A DNA stretch of 64,000 nucleotides, from NCBI RefSeq assembly GCF_024323335.1, contig NC_066581.1, positions 229,912,539-229,976,538 on the forward strand, read 5' to 3'. This DNA is from Lathyrus oleraceus (Eukaryota > Streptophyta > Magnoliopsida > Fabales > Fabaceae). The notes beneath the pieces are model-generated. The model was given only the letters and a program-made list of their open reading frames with translations, was not told the origin of the DNA and did no database searches. Both the position numbers and the translations under genes were made by a program. Below are positions 35,000 to 46,095 of this stretch, one piece after another; position 1 is the stretch's first letter, and each line of letters begins with the position of its first letter.

Positions 35000-35006
35000 T
35001 ATATAA
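35000..35006 (+). promoter_or_regulatory. Probable TATA box of Ogre B
   Basis: TATATAA in GGAGTATATAACATAAAACC, 1.23 kb into the LTR, followed by a T/C-rich leader (TTTCTCTCAAACTTTCTCTC). The position agrees with the TATA-like sites of the other Ogre LTRs. Confidence 0.6.
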
Positions 35007-35193
35007 CATAAAACCCTAACAGAATTTCATAACAACACATCACAATTTTCAGATCTCAAAATTTCTCTCAAACTTTCTCTCAATTTTTCTTCAAATTTCT
35101 TCAAATCAAACCACAATTCATTGCCTAATTCATCATCTGGAATCATCATGGAGCAAGATTGAAGGTAGATTCAAGAGATTTCGTGCGCTTTGT

Positions 35194-35329
35194 TCATACT
35201 TGAAGCTATGGAAGCATCAACGGTGGAATCAAAATTCTGTTGAATCAGGACCAATCGAACCCCAATCGAACCTCATACTTGAAGCTATGGAAGCATCAAC
35301 GGTGGAATCAAAATTCTGTTGAATCAGGA
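35194..35329 (+). repeat. 57-bp direct duplication in LTR B
   Basis: TCATACTTGAAGCTATGG through TGAATCAGGA occurs at 35194-35250 and again at 35273-35329, almost unchanged. This indicates a recent local duplication. Confidence 0.9.
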
Positions 35330-38009
35330 TCATTGGAGCTTTGCACAGCCTAAATCGAGCAAATTCCAAAGCTGCACATCAAGAGGTCACGAAATCGTTT
35401 TTCTTATTTCTTGAAATTATTATGTGAATGTTGTAGATCTTGTTGTTGTGATCATTCTGAGCATTGAATCACTGAAATCCATGCATAATTGAGTGAGTTT
35501 CGATTGTTTGAAGTTTGATGAATGAACTTTGATTTGCTCGATTTGATCTTGTCTTGATGTTATATGCTTAACCAATAGTAGATTCATGATGTACATTGAA
35601 AGACCTTCATGTTCATGTACCTAATTGTGAAAACTGGAAAATTTGTTCATCATGTTCTTGTTGAGATCACTGTTCATACGCGTGTGTTTTGGGGAAGACG
35701 ATTCAGGAGAATAGGCCACGGTTTCAAAACCGTTCTCCAATGTTTGTATTAGGGCTTCACGTGAGTGGTTGCATGGACCGCTCATGCTTGCATCTGATTG
35801 GCCAGGCAAAATTTAAATAAAACGATGCGTTTAGCACCTGGCGCCAATTTCAAATTGTTGTGCGGTTCGATCCTCTGCTGTACCAATTGTTCAAATGTGA
35901 TTCATGATTTTCATTTCCTTCCATCTATTCCAAGCCATGACCTCACATGCATTTTTTTATTTTTCTTCATCTTTAAAAAAATCAAAACAAATTAAATAAT
36001 GATCAAAAAATGATAAGATTTTTTGCCTGATGTCACATTTTTCCTCTAGTTTTTTTATCATCATTTTTCCATAAATTGTGCCTGGCTGGATTTTGTTTTG
36101 CCTTAGGGTTTGTGTATACATGTCCATTCTTGACATTTATTTGCTTCTTCATTTGTAAAATGCTCAATTTTAATCCAGTGCTCATGAAATTTGACATGTT
36201 AAAACTAGACATCTTGCTTGAAATTTTGGTGTTGAGTTTGCATTTTTATCAATTGCCATTGTTGACTTATGATTTTTCTAATTTAGGTGTGACAATTTGT
36301 GTCACACATTGTGATGTCCAACTTGATTGATGAATTTGCCTAGCCAGATGAACTCCAAATGTTCTGATTTTTTGTATGGTGCTTGATATGAATGTTATGA
36401 AGGCTCATGATTTCTTGTGGAATTTTTGAGATCATTTCTGATTTGATTGAGATTTTTCATTCTGGTTGTCATTTGTGAGCTTTTGAAATGTCTTGAACTT
36501 CATTCATTTGTGAAATGCTTGTGGTTTATCTAATGGATGTGAAAATTTTCACACTAATTCTAGACATGTTGAAGGTTGTTTTGGCTTTGGTTTGAGGTTT
36601 TTACCATTTACCAATTCTGTTTTAGGCCTATTCTAAGTTGGTGTGCCAAGTTGTGTCACATATGTGCTTGATTTTGCTTGCCTTGACTTATGCAATTTGA
36701 TTACCATGCCTAATGTTGCCCAATTGCTCTAACTTTTTGTGTGATGATCATGTTGCATGTTCTATTTACTCATGAATTTTGCCAAGATTATTTGAATCAT
36801 TTTTTATTTAATGTGCATGTGTTCATTTTGTGTCACAATGTGGTTGCAACTTGCATACCTTGCCATCTTTGGTTCATGAAATGAAGTTGGTAATTGATAT
36901 TGGTATGAGACCTTTTGGATTATGTTCTTAATTGAATTAGGTTGGTTCATGTTAAATTTCATGTTCTGTTTTGACTTTTTGACCTACCTTTGACCCTAGG
37001 CTTTGACCTAGTGGTTTGCCTCTCATGTTTGAGTTGTGATTTCAGGTGGAGCATTCAAGTTCCATAGTTGTTAATGCTCAATCACTTGAGCATTTGATGT
37101 TTACTTTTGACTACTAACCTTGTGTGTTTTGTAGGGTTGTTAACTCATTTGAGTTTGACTTGTTGGCTTATGCCTTTGCTCATTGGGTTTGACTGTTAAT
37201 ATTCATGTTGTTTGTTTGTTTGTACAGTGTAACTGACTTGTGTGATGTTTCGACAGGTACATTAGTTGCTTAAGTTCAATTTGAACTTGCTTTTGCTTGG
37301 TTGCTTAACCACATAGGTATAACTTCTCTGACTTCATGTAGTCTGGAAGACCTGTCCTGTTACTTGGGCAGGCACCTGTCTGAAGCCCTCCTTAAGAGGC
37401 AATGCTTGTGTTTGTTTATCTTTGTCCCTGTACATATCAAAGACCTCCTAAGTGAAGAGGCATTGGCAGATACAAGGGATGTGCAATCCATCCCCTGCTA
37501 TTCAGTGTGTCATCTGCTTTGCTCACACACCTTGTGTTGATGCATTGTGGATATTAACCCAAGATCCATGTTGTGTCAGTCATGTGGAGTAGAGTCCCAC
37601 TTTCTGGACTCCCACACTTTCATTTGTCTGAAGCTCTCCCAGGCCAGGGATAAGAGCTGTGAAGTCTTACCTTCACCTCCCATTTCATCTGCTTCAGCCT
37701 AACTCTCAATGTTAGGGTTAAGAGCTAACAACACCCTGATACAGTGGCTTGTTTGTCGAGGTTGACATGACCCCTTGACTAAAGCCTAGCCTTGTGTGAG
37801 CCCCCTGTTTGTATATAGTGTGTGTGCTTGCTTTGTGCTTTCGACTGATTGTGCTGTTTAGGATAGCTTGCTGCCTGTGCAAGTTAGATAGAAACCTCAA
37901 CCTAGGACCATTGTGGATTGCATGATAACTATTAGGCTCGAGTCAGTCTCCCTTCTAGTTTTTCATTTCCCAGTCTCTGGTTAGGAGAAAGTTTCTCCCC
38001 TGTTAAGGG

Positions 38010-38485
38010 GAACTACGTTGCCCTGATCCTCATACCAGATGAGGTACATAGGCAGGAGATCGTACGAGATTTCTCTGGGCACCCTTTTTCTTTTTTGTGT
38101 GTGTTTGCTTGGCAGTTATTAGGCTTGAGTTCCAGACTCCCTATTAACTTGTTTGTTTGTTAACCTTCCTGTGTGCGTTTGTTGTGTGCTTGGAGTCCGA
38201 TGTAAGTCCAGCAATTGGCATTTGGTTTCCAGTGTGGGTTTGTTGGTTCGGAGTCTGATGTAAGTCCAGTGATTGGCATTCGGTTTCCATGTTTGCCTGT
38301 TTGTGTTTTTGTTTTGTTTGGCGTGCGTGAGCCGAACTACGGTAGCTCTGATTCTCATTCTAGATGAGATACGCAGGCATAGGATGCGATATCCTATCAA
38401 GCACGTTTCCCCTTGTCCCGAACTACGTTGACTCTGATGTTTGTTTCTGACAAACTACGTAGGACCAGGATGCGATATCCTGCCG
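38010..38485 (+). other. Structured U5 modules 1-3 of Ogre B
   Basis: Module 1 starts at 38010 with stem CCTCAT/ATGAGG (38028-38044). Module 2 starts at 38334 with stem TCTCAT/ATGAGA (38353-38369) and a terminal hairpin ending TATCCTA at 38396. Module 3 starts at 38419 with stem GTTTGT/ACAAAC (38439-38455) and the hairpin AGGAT-GCGAT-ATCCT. The AGTA-loop hairpin near 38592-38605 has lost one pair here. Confidence 0.65.
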
Positions 38486-38734
38486 AGTTACCTTCTTCCG
38501 TCTTCCTTCCTGTGCTTTGTTTCAGCGTGTGTGTGCATTCTTTGAGCAGTTTCTTTTAGCAACCTTATCCTATTCTTTTGAGCGTGGATCTCGTCGAGTA
38601 CGACAGATGCGTAGGGGTGCTAATACCTTCCCTTCGCATAACCGACTCCCGATCCCATTTATCTCCGGTCGTAAGACCATTTCCTTTCCAGGTTTACTTC
38701 GAGCATTTCCTTTCCCTCTTTGGGATAAATAACG

Positions 38735-38739
38735 CACAG
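38735..38739. other. Target-site duplication of the copia element, left copy
   Basis: CACAG at 38735-38739 faces CACGG at 59667-59671 on the other side. One substitution separates them. LTRs A and C read CACGG at this site, so the left copy changed. Confidence 0.8.
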
Positions 38740-39773
38740 TGAAGGTGAGAAAAACAAGAAAGGGGGGTTTGAATTGTTTTGGAAAATAAGCGCTTTTTCA
38801 AATAAAGACCACACAAGGAATTTATACTGGTTCGCTTATAACACAAAGCTACTCCAGTCCACTCGGCCAAGGTGACTTCGCCTTCAACAAGGACTTAATC
38901 CACTAATCTTGAAAGATTGTTTACAACCAACGTCTAAGAGAAGGATCTCTTAGTCCTCTCAAGTATACAGACTGCGCAGAGTCACTTGAGGAAATAAAAC
39001 AATAGATAAAAAGACTATGTAATCTAGAGTGCTTTTAGGATAAGCAAATATTACAACAGTAAGAACAAAAGAGTGTTTCACATTCTAAGCAAAACCTTCG
39101 TGAAAGATTGAGAGAGAGAGAGAAAGTTCAATGTTCGGGGGTGTCTCTCAATGTTGTATGCTGTCCTCTATATAGAGATGAACGGACGGTTGAAATTGAT
39201 GGCAGATATTTGTCTTGAATAGAGATTAATGCCATATCTCCTGTTGTTTCTTGCCAAAACAACTTTGTCTCCCTGAATAACTTCTTTCTAAATATAGTTC
39301 CTTTCCATTTAAATTTGAAGTTTGACGTTACTCTTTTTGCATTAGGAAATCCATTATCAAAGTCTACGTGACTCTGGGAATCTTGGAATCTTGCTATGTG
39401 GATTCGGAGCTTCTGATGTTGATCTCATAGAGTTCTGATGATGTCTTCAGATGACGCTGAGAGCGTCTGGAATTGATATACCGTTGTTCAGAGTCAGAAC
39501 TTCTAGAGTGCACTTCTTCTTCAGATGCTTCTGATATTCTGTTGTTTTGCTCAAAGTTAAAACTTCTTGAGCGTGTTTCTACTTCAGATGCTTCTGATCT
39601 TCTGGTAATGTGTATCTGATATGATTCTGTATCTGATGACGCAATCAGATTCCTTTTCTTTTTGTTTAGAGTCTTGCACACTTAGAACTTTTTGTTAGAG
39701 TGCCATTTTTGGTTTCATCCTTTGTTATCATCAAAATCTTGGAATCTGTTGTAGAATAATTTTTGTTCTTACA
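38740..39773 (-). repeat. 3' LTR of the copia element
   Basis: The minus strand starts TGTAAGAACAAAAATT and ends TCTCACCTTCA. A TATATAG box is at 39169-39175. A 95-codon sense-strand frame (39394-39681) is shared with the other LTR. Confidence 0.95.
39394..39681 (-). other. 95-codon LTR reading frame, coding status doubtful
   Basis: This frame upstream of the TATA box reads a Ser/Glu/Arg-rich peptide with repeated SEASE-like words, derived from repeats of the DNA word AGCATCTGAAG. The partner frame at 59287-59574 is also open, with only a few substitutions. It is upstream of the presumed transcription start, so it is probably a by-product of regulatory repeats. Confidence 0.35.
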
Positions 39774-39774
39774 A

Positions 39775-39787
39775 TCTCCCCCTTTTT
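39775..39787 (-). other. Polypurine tract of the copia element
   Basis: AAAAAGGGGGAGA on the minus strand, 1 nt from the 3' LTR. Related tracts lie at 39849-39859, 40025-40037 (same AAAAAGGGGGAGA) and 40345-40355. Serial PPTs upstream of the 3' LTR are a known Sirevirus trait. Confidence 0.85.
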
Positions 39788-40182
39788 GATGATGACAAAA
39801 CAGACTCAATTAGCAGATGAAACATTAAAAAAAATATCCGATCAGGAGCTCCCCCTGAGATGGGCTAGGGAGTTCAGAAGTTCTTACCAGAGCTTCCAAG
39901 CGATGAAGTTTCGATACCTTCTGCAATTTCTTAAGTCCAATGTTAGATGAATTTATTTTTAAGAAAAGTATGTTGCAGAGTGCTTAAGGTATTAGGCAAT
40001 TTTTCATCAGAGCTAAATTTGATTTCTCCCCCTTTTTGTCAGAATAAAAAAGACTTAAACAAAATAATCAAGAAAAAAACATTATATTCAGATAATAGAG
40101 CAACAGAGACAATGGAAAAAAAACAAACAAACAAACATCAGAAACAAGGAAAACAAGGCAACAACCAAAAGATCCTAAGTGC

Positions 40183-40654
40183 CTAAGGGTTGGGAGGAGG
40201 AGGTATTCTCTGAAGCAGTTGAGCCAGCATGTTCTGAATATTGTCGTTGACGGTGTCCTGTTTATCCATTCTGGTTCTGAGTTCCTTCTGGTCTTTCTGA
40301 AGTTCTTCAAGTGTCTTGAGCACCATAGGAATGACAGAAGAGGACTCCCCCTGAGTCAAGGCATTTTGTGCTTCAGCAGCAGCTTGTGCTTCAGCTTCAG
40401 CGGCAGCTAGTGCTTCAGCTTCAGCAGCAGCAGCAGCAAGTGCTTTGGCTTTAGCTTCCTTGGCCCTTAGGATTTCTGCTTGGCGAGCTCTTTCTTCTTC
40501 TTGCCTTCTGGCTTCTTCTTCAGCTTCTCTGGCAAGTCTCTCCTGTAGTCTTGCCTCAGCATCTCTGATGAAGTCGTTTCTAACTTGCTTAGAGATGTGC
40601 TTCAGCTTGAAAGCCTCAGAGGTCATCCAGCCAATGACTCTGTTCCAGTGTGTC
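40183..40654 (-). pseudogene. Copia extra ORF (ORF3), C-terminal part
   Basis: Continuation of the ORF that starts at 47924, separated by LTR E. The frame carries over exactly when E and one CTTAC copy are ignored. It encodes a helix such as TVRTHWNRVIGWMTSEAFKL, then a long Glu/Arg/Ala-rich coiled coil (A/E repeats at 40370-40540), and ends in a proline tail (IPPPPNP). Coiled-coil tails are usual in the envelope-like or unknown ORF that follows pol in Sireviruses. The function is not known. Confidence 0.6.
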
Positions 40655-40659
40655 CTTAC
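40655..40659. other. Target-site duplication CTTAC of LTR E, left copy
   Basis: CTTAC precedes TGTAGCGG at 40660 and follows GGGTCTTACA at 46096-46100. Confidence 0.95.
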
Positions 40660-40876
40660 TGTAGCGGTGTATTCGTCGCTATATGATTTATTGATTAAAT
40701 CAAAAGCAAAGCATACAATGAATCGAGTCGCCACCGCACTTTTATTTATCCAAAGGACTGGCTAAAAAGCGAACAAAAGCCTAAGAAGTTTTACGCGTAG
40801 AAAACTAATGAAAAGATCAGAGAGTCTGGGTAAGGGGTAAATTACGCAATGGGAAGGTGTTAGGCATCCATCACGT

Positions 40877-41075
40877 CCTAGGTACTCCTAGGGAGCCCTT
40901 TTCACACTTGTTGTATAAAATGGTTATTTGTTATGAAATATTTATTGTGCAAACATGATTGGGATGATGAGAAAAGAATATACAATTTTTATTGTTTTTG
41001 TGTTCGAACGGATGAACCCGTTGCCTACGTACCTTTCCATAAAAGGTAAAGGATCAAAACTCCGTAGTTCGGCTA
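40877..41075 (-). other. Structured U5 module and AGTA-loop hairpin of LTR E
   Basis: On the minus strand GAACTACGGAG is followed by TTGATCC, the stem CCTTT/AAAGG (41048-41052 with 41032-41036) and TACGTAGGCA. Further on comes the hairpin CCTAGG-AGTA-CCTAGG (40892-40877). The AGTA loop equals that of Ogre A and C, while all stem bases but the outer C-G type differ. Confidence 0.6.
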
Positions 41076-41699
41076 AAAGATTTCCAAAAGTTAGTGGATT
41101 CAATTTTAAACACAAGCCCTAAGGTCTTACGTTATCCACGGGAGAAAACTCAACCTTATACAAACAACGAGTCCACCATGTGAGAAAAGCTTCAACTTGC
41201 TAGTGAGGGGTTAACCCTATAATAAGCAAGGAAGACTTACAATTCAATCAACTAAGGACAAATAAGTGAGATTAACATCAACCAACTAGGATAAATCAAA
41301 CCTATGGCTAATGTATGAAAACTTAGCAAGAATGGACAAAGCCACAAAATAATTGAATGGGTGAAATTAATTGATTATGAGTATTCATGAAAGTAGGGTC
41401 AAGGTATAATTAAGATTGATTCAAAAGAAGTATTATGAAATGGAGTTTGAAAAGTCAAGGACTTGGGGTCCAGGTTTTTAATTTGAATACATGAAGATGT
41501 TTGCACAATATTTATCTCAAGTTTTGAAAGTAATGTGTGAAAAGGTTTAGGACAAAGAGGGATGAATGGATGAAGACAGAGTGTAAAACTTCCTAGAAGG
41601 TTCACCTCTTGAGATCATATAGAAGATGATTCAAGTGTGTCCTTTGGAATAGGCAATGAGTAATAACAAACAAGCAAACAAAAGAAGAAAGTCAACAAA

Positions 41700-42080
41700 A
41701 GCGGATACCGGATGCCAATCACTGGACTTATACCAATCTCCTAAAACAAAACTGGATATCAGAGGCCACTCTATGGACTTATACCAATCTCCTCAACAAA
41801 GAAATAAAAAAGAAAGTGGATACCGGATGCCAATCTATCTGGGCTTATACCAATCTCCAACAACAAAGCAAACACTTGGATGTCAGATGCCAATTTATCT
41901 GGGCTTACTCTAACCTCCAACATATGATCATAGGAAAACAAATGCCAAATTACATGGACTTACAATTGCATCCTCACATACAATCAAACAAATGCATCAA
42001 GCAAAGATCAGATGAGTGGCCAATGAAATGGTCTTATACTCACTTCCATATCATAGGAACAATGGCCAATGAATGGTCTT
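41700..42080 (-). repeat. U5 tandem repeat of LTR E
   Basis: Diverged units of 45-60 bp with TGGACTTATACCAATCTCC and TGCCAAT words; five or six copies. This is the E-subfamily form of the U5 repeat seen in LTRs A, B and C. Confidence 0.7.
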
Positions 42081-44946
42081 ACAATTGTCCTCAATGGGCA
42101 AACAACAAAGACATGTCACAAAGACAAAGGGAAATGATCATGCACTAATGAGCAATTAAAGATGATAAATGCATAAAGCATACAAGCAAACATGTGCATA
42201 TGAAGTAAGTGATCAATCAATTAAAGTCATTCAACACACACTATAACCAAGCAATCAGGCTCATACAAAGGGTTAGGCATTGAAGCCAACTGGAATAGGG
42301 TTAATGGTGCTCTTAACCTTGACATTGAGAGCCAAGGTGAAGCAGATGAAAGGATATGAGGGGTGTGCCTCATTGCTCTTATCCCTGGTCAGGGAGAGCA
42401 TTGAATATCAGAAGGTGTGGGAGTTCAGAAAGTAGGAACTCTCTCCACAGATTATTGACTCGATAGATCTTGGGCTTTTACTCACTATGCATCAACACAT
42501 GTGGTGTGAGCAAGGTGAGTGACACACAGAATAGTAGGAGATAGGTTACATATCTCTTGGGTTCTACCAATTGCCTTATTCAAAGGACTTTTCCTGCTTG
42601 GGACAAAAGTAAACAAACACAAACATTGCCTCTTAAGGAGGACTTCAGATAGTTGCCTGGCCAAGTAACAGGTCAGGTCTTCCAGACTACATGAAGACAA
42701 GAAATTCTACCTCAATGCAAATGCTATCAAGCAAAGCAAAGCAAGTTCTTAAAAGAACTGAGCAACTAATGGTACTTGAAACCAGTCAGACAAAATCAGT
42801 ATACAATTCAAATTCAAAACCAATATAAGATAAGGATCAACAATCAACACAATCATTCAAATGTGCAATGCCCAAAGCTCAAAACATATGAGCTAAGCAT
42901 CCTACAAAACAAACAAGTTAGTTCATGATAATCAAACAAACTCAAACAACTTGCATAAATCTCCTTAAGGCATTTGCTTCTTAACCTGAAAAAACAAACT
43001 CAAACATGAGCAACAAGACCACTAGGACAAGCCTAGGGTCAAAAAGAGATAAGAAATCCAAAACAGCAAGTGAAATCTATCCAAAATCAAGTTCAAACAA
43101 TTAAGAAACAAACCCAAGTGGTTTCACATTCATATCATTCATCATTATCATTTCATAAGCAAATTAGGTCAAAGCATGTCATATAGAAGCTCATAGAAGT
43201 CAACAGAATGATTTAACTCAAATCCAATCACAAACATTTCAATAAATCCTCAAATAATTCATGATCAAACATCATCCATAACATGATAGGCATACCAAAT
43301 TTCAGCTCATTTGGATCAAGGGAAGTAGGTCAATGAATATCAGAAAGTCAAAGCAAGTTCAAGCAAACTCATACCAAGCAACAAAACATGCACCAACTTC
43401 AATTAATCATAAAACAGTGACAACACATGATAAATGAATGAGATCAAAACCATGACAAACTTTAAGATGTCTACAATTCACATGTCAAATTTCAAGTCCA
43501 TCCAATAATGCATGAGGATTTCACAAATCGTATAACATCATGTGTCACAAAAAGTCAACAAATGACCAAACAGGGGAGAAAATTCCAATCAAATAGGAAA
43601 TGCCATCAATAATTCCAGAAAAATTCACATGTATTCTCAACATTCACAAGAATCTTCATGCAAAAATCCAGACCATTTTGAGTTCAATAAACATGGTAAT
43701 TAAAATCATGAAGTTGGACATGAATGGTGTGACACAAATTGTCACACCTCAATTCAAAAAATCATAACTCACCAACCAGCAATGATAAAACTACAAACTC
43801 TATACCGAAATCACCATGAACATGTCTAGTTTAAGCACAAAAAATTTGAGAAGCATTGGATAATGTATCATCATTTCATAAGCAAAATGGCAACGCATAC
43901 ATAAAATGGACACACATGAACAAACCCTAGCACATTTAAAAATCCACACGTGCAAAAATTCTGGAAAAATCACCATAATAAACTAGAGATCATAAGGAGC
44001 ATTTCGCAAAAAATCCCATCAAATTTGGATTAAAAATGAGTGACTTATGAATTTTCTAAGTTTGCCATGCCAAGTGAAATAATAATTGAAAAATGAAATG
44101 ATTTAATTGAATTAAATAAACAGCAATGGCAAAACGGTAAATAACCGGCCCCTTAAGTGAAACGCCGCGTTTCACTTAAGGGCGTGTCCTGCAGCAATTG
44201 GTCACATGGCCAAATAACGTGAAAAACATGCAAGGCTCGAGTTCTGCAGATCAAACACGATTTCTGGGTTCACAAATTAGGGTTCATGCACAGCCAACAT
44301 GTTCATCATCGTGATGAACATTTTTCCCAGAATTTTGAAACAAGCATACCAATCAAATCATCTAACAACGTACATCAATGATCCAGCCTTAGTTTTCACT
44401 AATTCGAGCTAACAAGAAAGAAATGAGCACAACAACATTTGACCAACAAACTTTAAATCAATGTATCTTCCTTAATACTCAACCATTTCTCACGATTTAA
44501 AGCTCATTGTACTCAGCATGGCAAGATCTTTAACAAACATATCATGATTTGGACAATGGCAAGGTTCGAAAATTTACCTAATTTGAAGAGCAGTATGGAT
44601 TCTGGGATTCTTTGGTCACAACAAGGCGAAACAGATACTTAATGATGTTCCAGATGATGAATGGACAGTGAAATTCAGCTCAACAAACCCTGAGGCAGCT
44701 CCAATCAATATCTACCATGAAAGAAAGCTCAATGCAACAGTGTTGTTCTTGGCTCTACAGCTATGAAATAATGCTTGCAAATGCTTCCAAAAGGATGATG
44801 GATGATAGACCAATGCACAAGAGCACGAATTCTTTTGTAATTTTTCAGAAAAAAAACAAGTGAAGAATTGAGAGTTTTTTTGAGAGAAACAGAATTCAAA
44901 TCTGATTTGTCAATAGTGGCTAGGGTTTTTCAGTCAGAAATGTGCA

Positions 44947-44953
44947 ATATATA
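44947..44953 (-). promoter_or_regulatory. Probable TATA box of LTR E
   Basis: ATATATA at 1.14 kb from the LTR start. On the minus strand it is followed by a CCCTAGCC segment, as in Ogre A. Confidence 0.45.
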
Positions 44954-46095
44954 CTTTGATTAACAATGCTTAAGTTTGGTTAGTGGAATGGTAATTGGAT
45001 TTAGCTTAATGAAGTGTTTTGGTTAATTGGTGAAATCCACTCAAGTTGCATGTGCATGGCATGCTACAGTGCGAAAATGGGCCTAAGCAATCTCCAAATG
45101 TGATTTTTGATCATTTGCAATTGGTAGAATGTGTAGGCAAGGCTTAATTTGAAAGTCCATTTTTCACCCCTCTCTTTTTTAATTCAATGCACTTGAAAAA
45201 AGGCCATTTTGATTGGATGATTTTTGGTGAAATGTGATGAAAGATTTGGATAGAGCATGTCAAATGTGACTTGTAGCAAAAAACCTCACTCAATTTGGCC
45301 AAATGGTTTGAAAGTTATCTCACTTTGAAGTTCAAAAATTCTTGAGAATGATTTGATCATAACTTGCCAACCACACATGAGAAATGAGTGTTCTTGGACT
45401 TTTTGGAAATGGGAGAACAAGATCTTCAACTTTCATGTTGGACAAAAATTCATTTGAAGCTTGTATGATGATGTAAATTTGAGGAGGAGAACTTTCCATT
45501 TTTGGCAAATTCCAATTACAGGTCAACTTCCTATTTTTGGAAATTTCTTGTCTGACCTCAAATTCTTCAATGATGATGTTTGACATGTTATATGAGGCTT
45601 ATATGGACATGAATGAGACCTCTCAAACCAATTCCCACCATCAAATCACTGATTAAATGCACAGTTGACCACAGTTGACTTTGCTAGGGTTTTGGTTGAC
45701 TGAACCATGTTCTGATGAATTCCAAACCCTAACCACTTGAGATCTTAATTCAAAATGATGTCACAACTCATATGAACTCTTGATGAATGATCATGGTGCC
45801 CAAATTCTTCAAGAATGGCCACCATCCACTGCTCAATGAATAATTTGACTGTTTTGACCTAACTTGCTTCATCTGCAAGTAACATGGTTAGATGACAATA
45901 TTTTTGTACTTTTGGTTAGTAAACATATGAAAAGAAATGATATACAAATGCAATACATGCTTGGTGATCAAGAGCCATACTCACAAGGTATCCCACCCAC
46001 TAGGAGGGAAGCTAGGGTATGCAATGATCCTTGAGGCCATGATATGTTATGATATGGGCCATGAGGAATCTTAGGGCCAAAATTTGGGTCTTACA

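Larger units (their letters stand above)
33767..38739 (+). mobile_element. 5' LTR of Ogre B, main part
   Basis: It begins TGTAACACCTC at 33767 and continues to 38739, where the copia element is inserted. The last 61 bp are at 59667-59727. The whole LTR is about 5.03 kb. It aligns with LTR C and, in reverse, with Ogre A LTRs. The TATA is at 35000-35006 and the structured modules at 38010-38485. The left flank is CCATG (33762-33766); the matching duplication would be off the window. Confidence 0.9.
40660..46095 (-). mobile_element. Solo LTR E, Ogre/Tat-like (5436 bp)
   Basis: The minus strand starts TGTAAGACCCAAATTTTGG at 46095 and ends CACCGCTACA at 40660, flanked by CTTAC duplications, with no internal region. 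It aligns in blocks with Ogre A LTRs (for example 42330-42720 with 3830-4220, and 45300-45600 with 6900-7180), but its start and end differ, so it is a separate subfamily. TATA-like ATATATA is at 44947-44953. It interrupts the copia ORF3. No gene is present inside. Confidence 0.9.

Noticed and set aside
40445..40765. 106-codon + strand frame rich in Ala/Ser/Leu
   Set aside because: It is the shadow of the Ala/Glu coiled-coil part of copia ORF3 on the minus strand and runs into LTR E.
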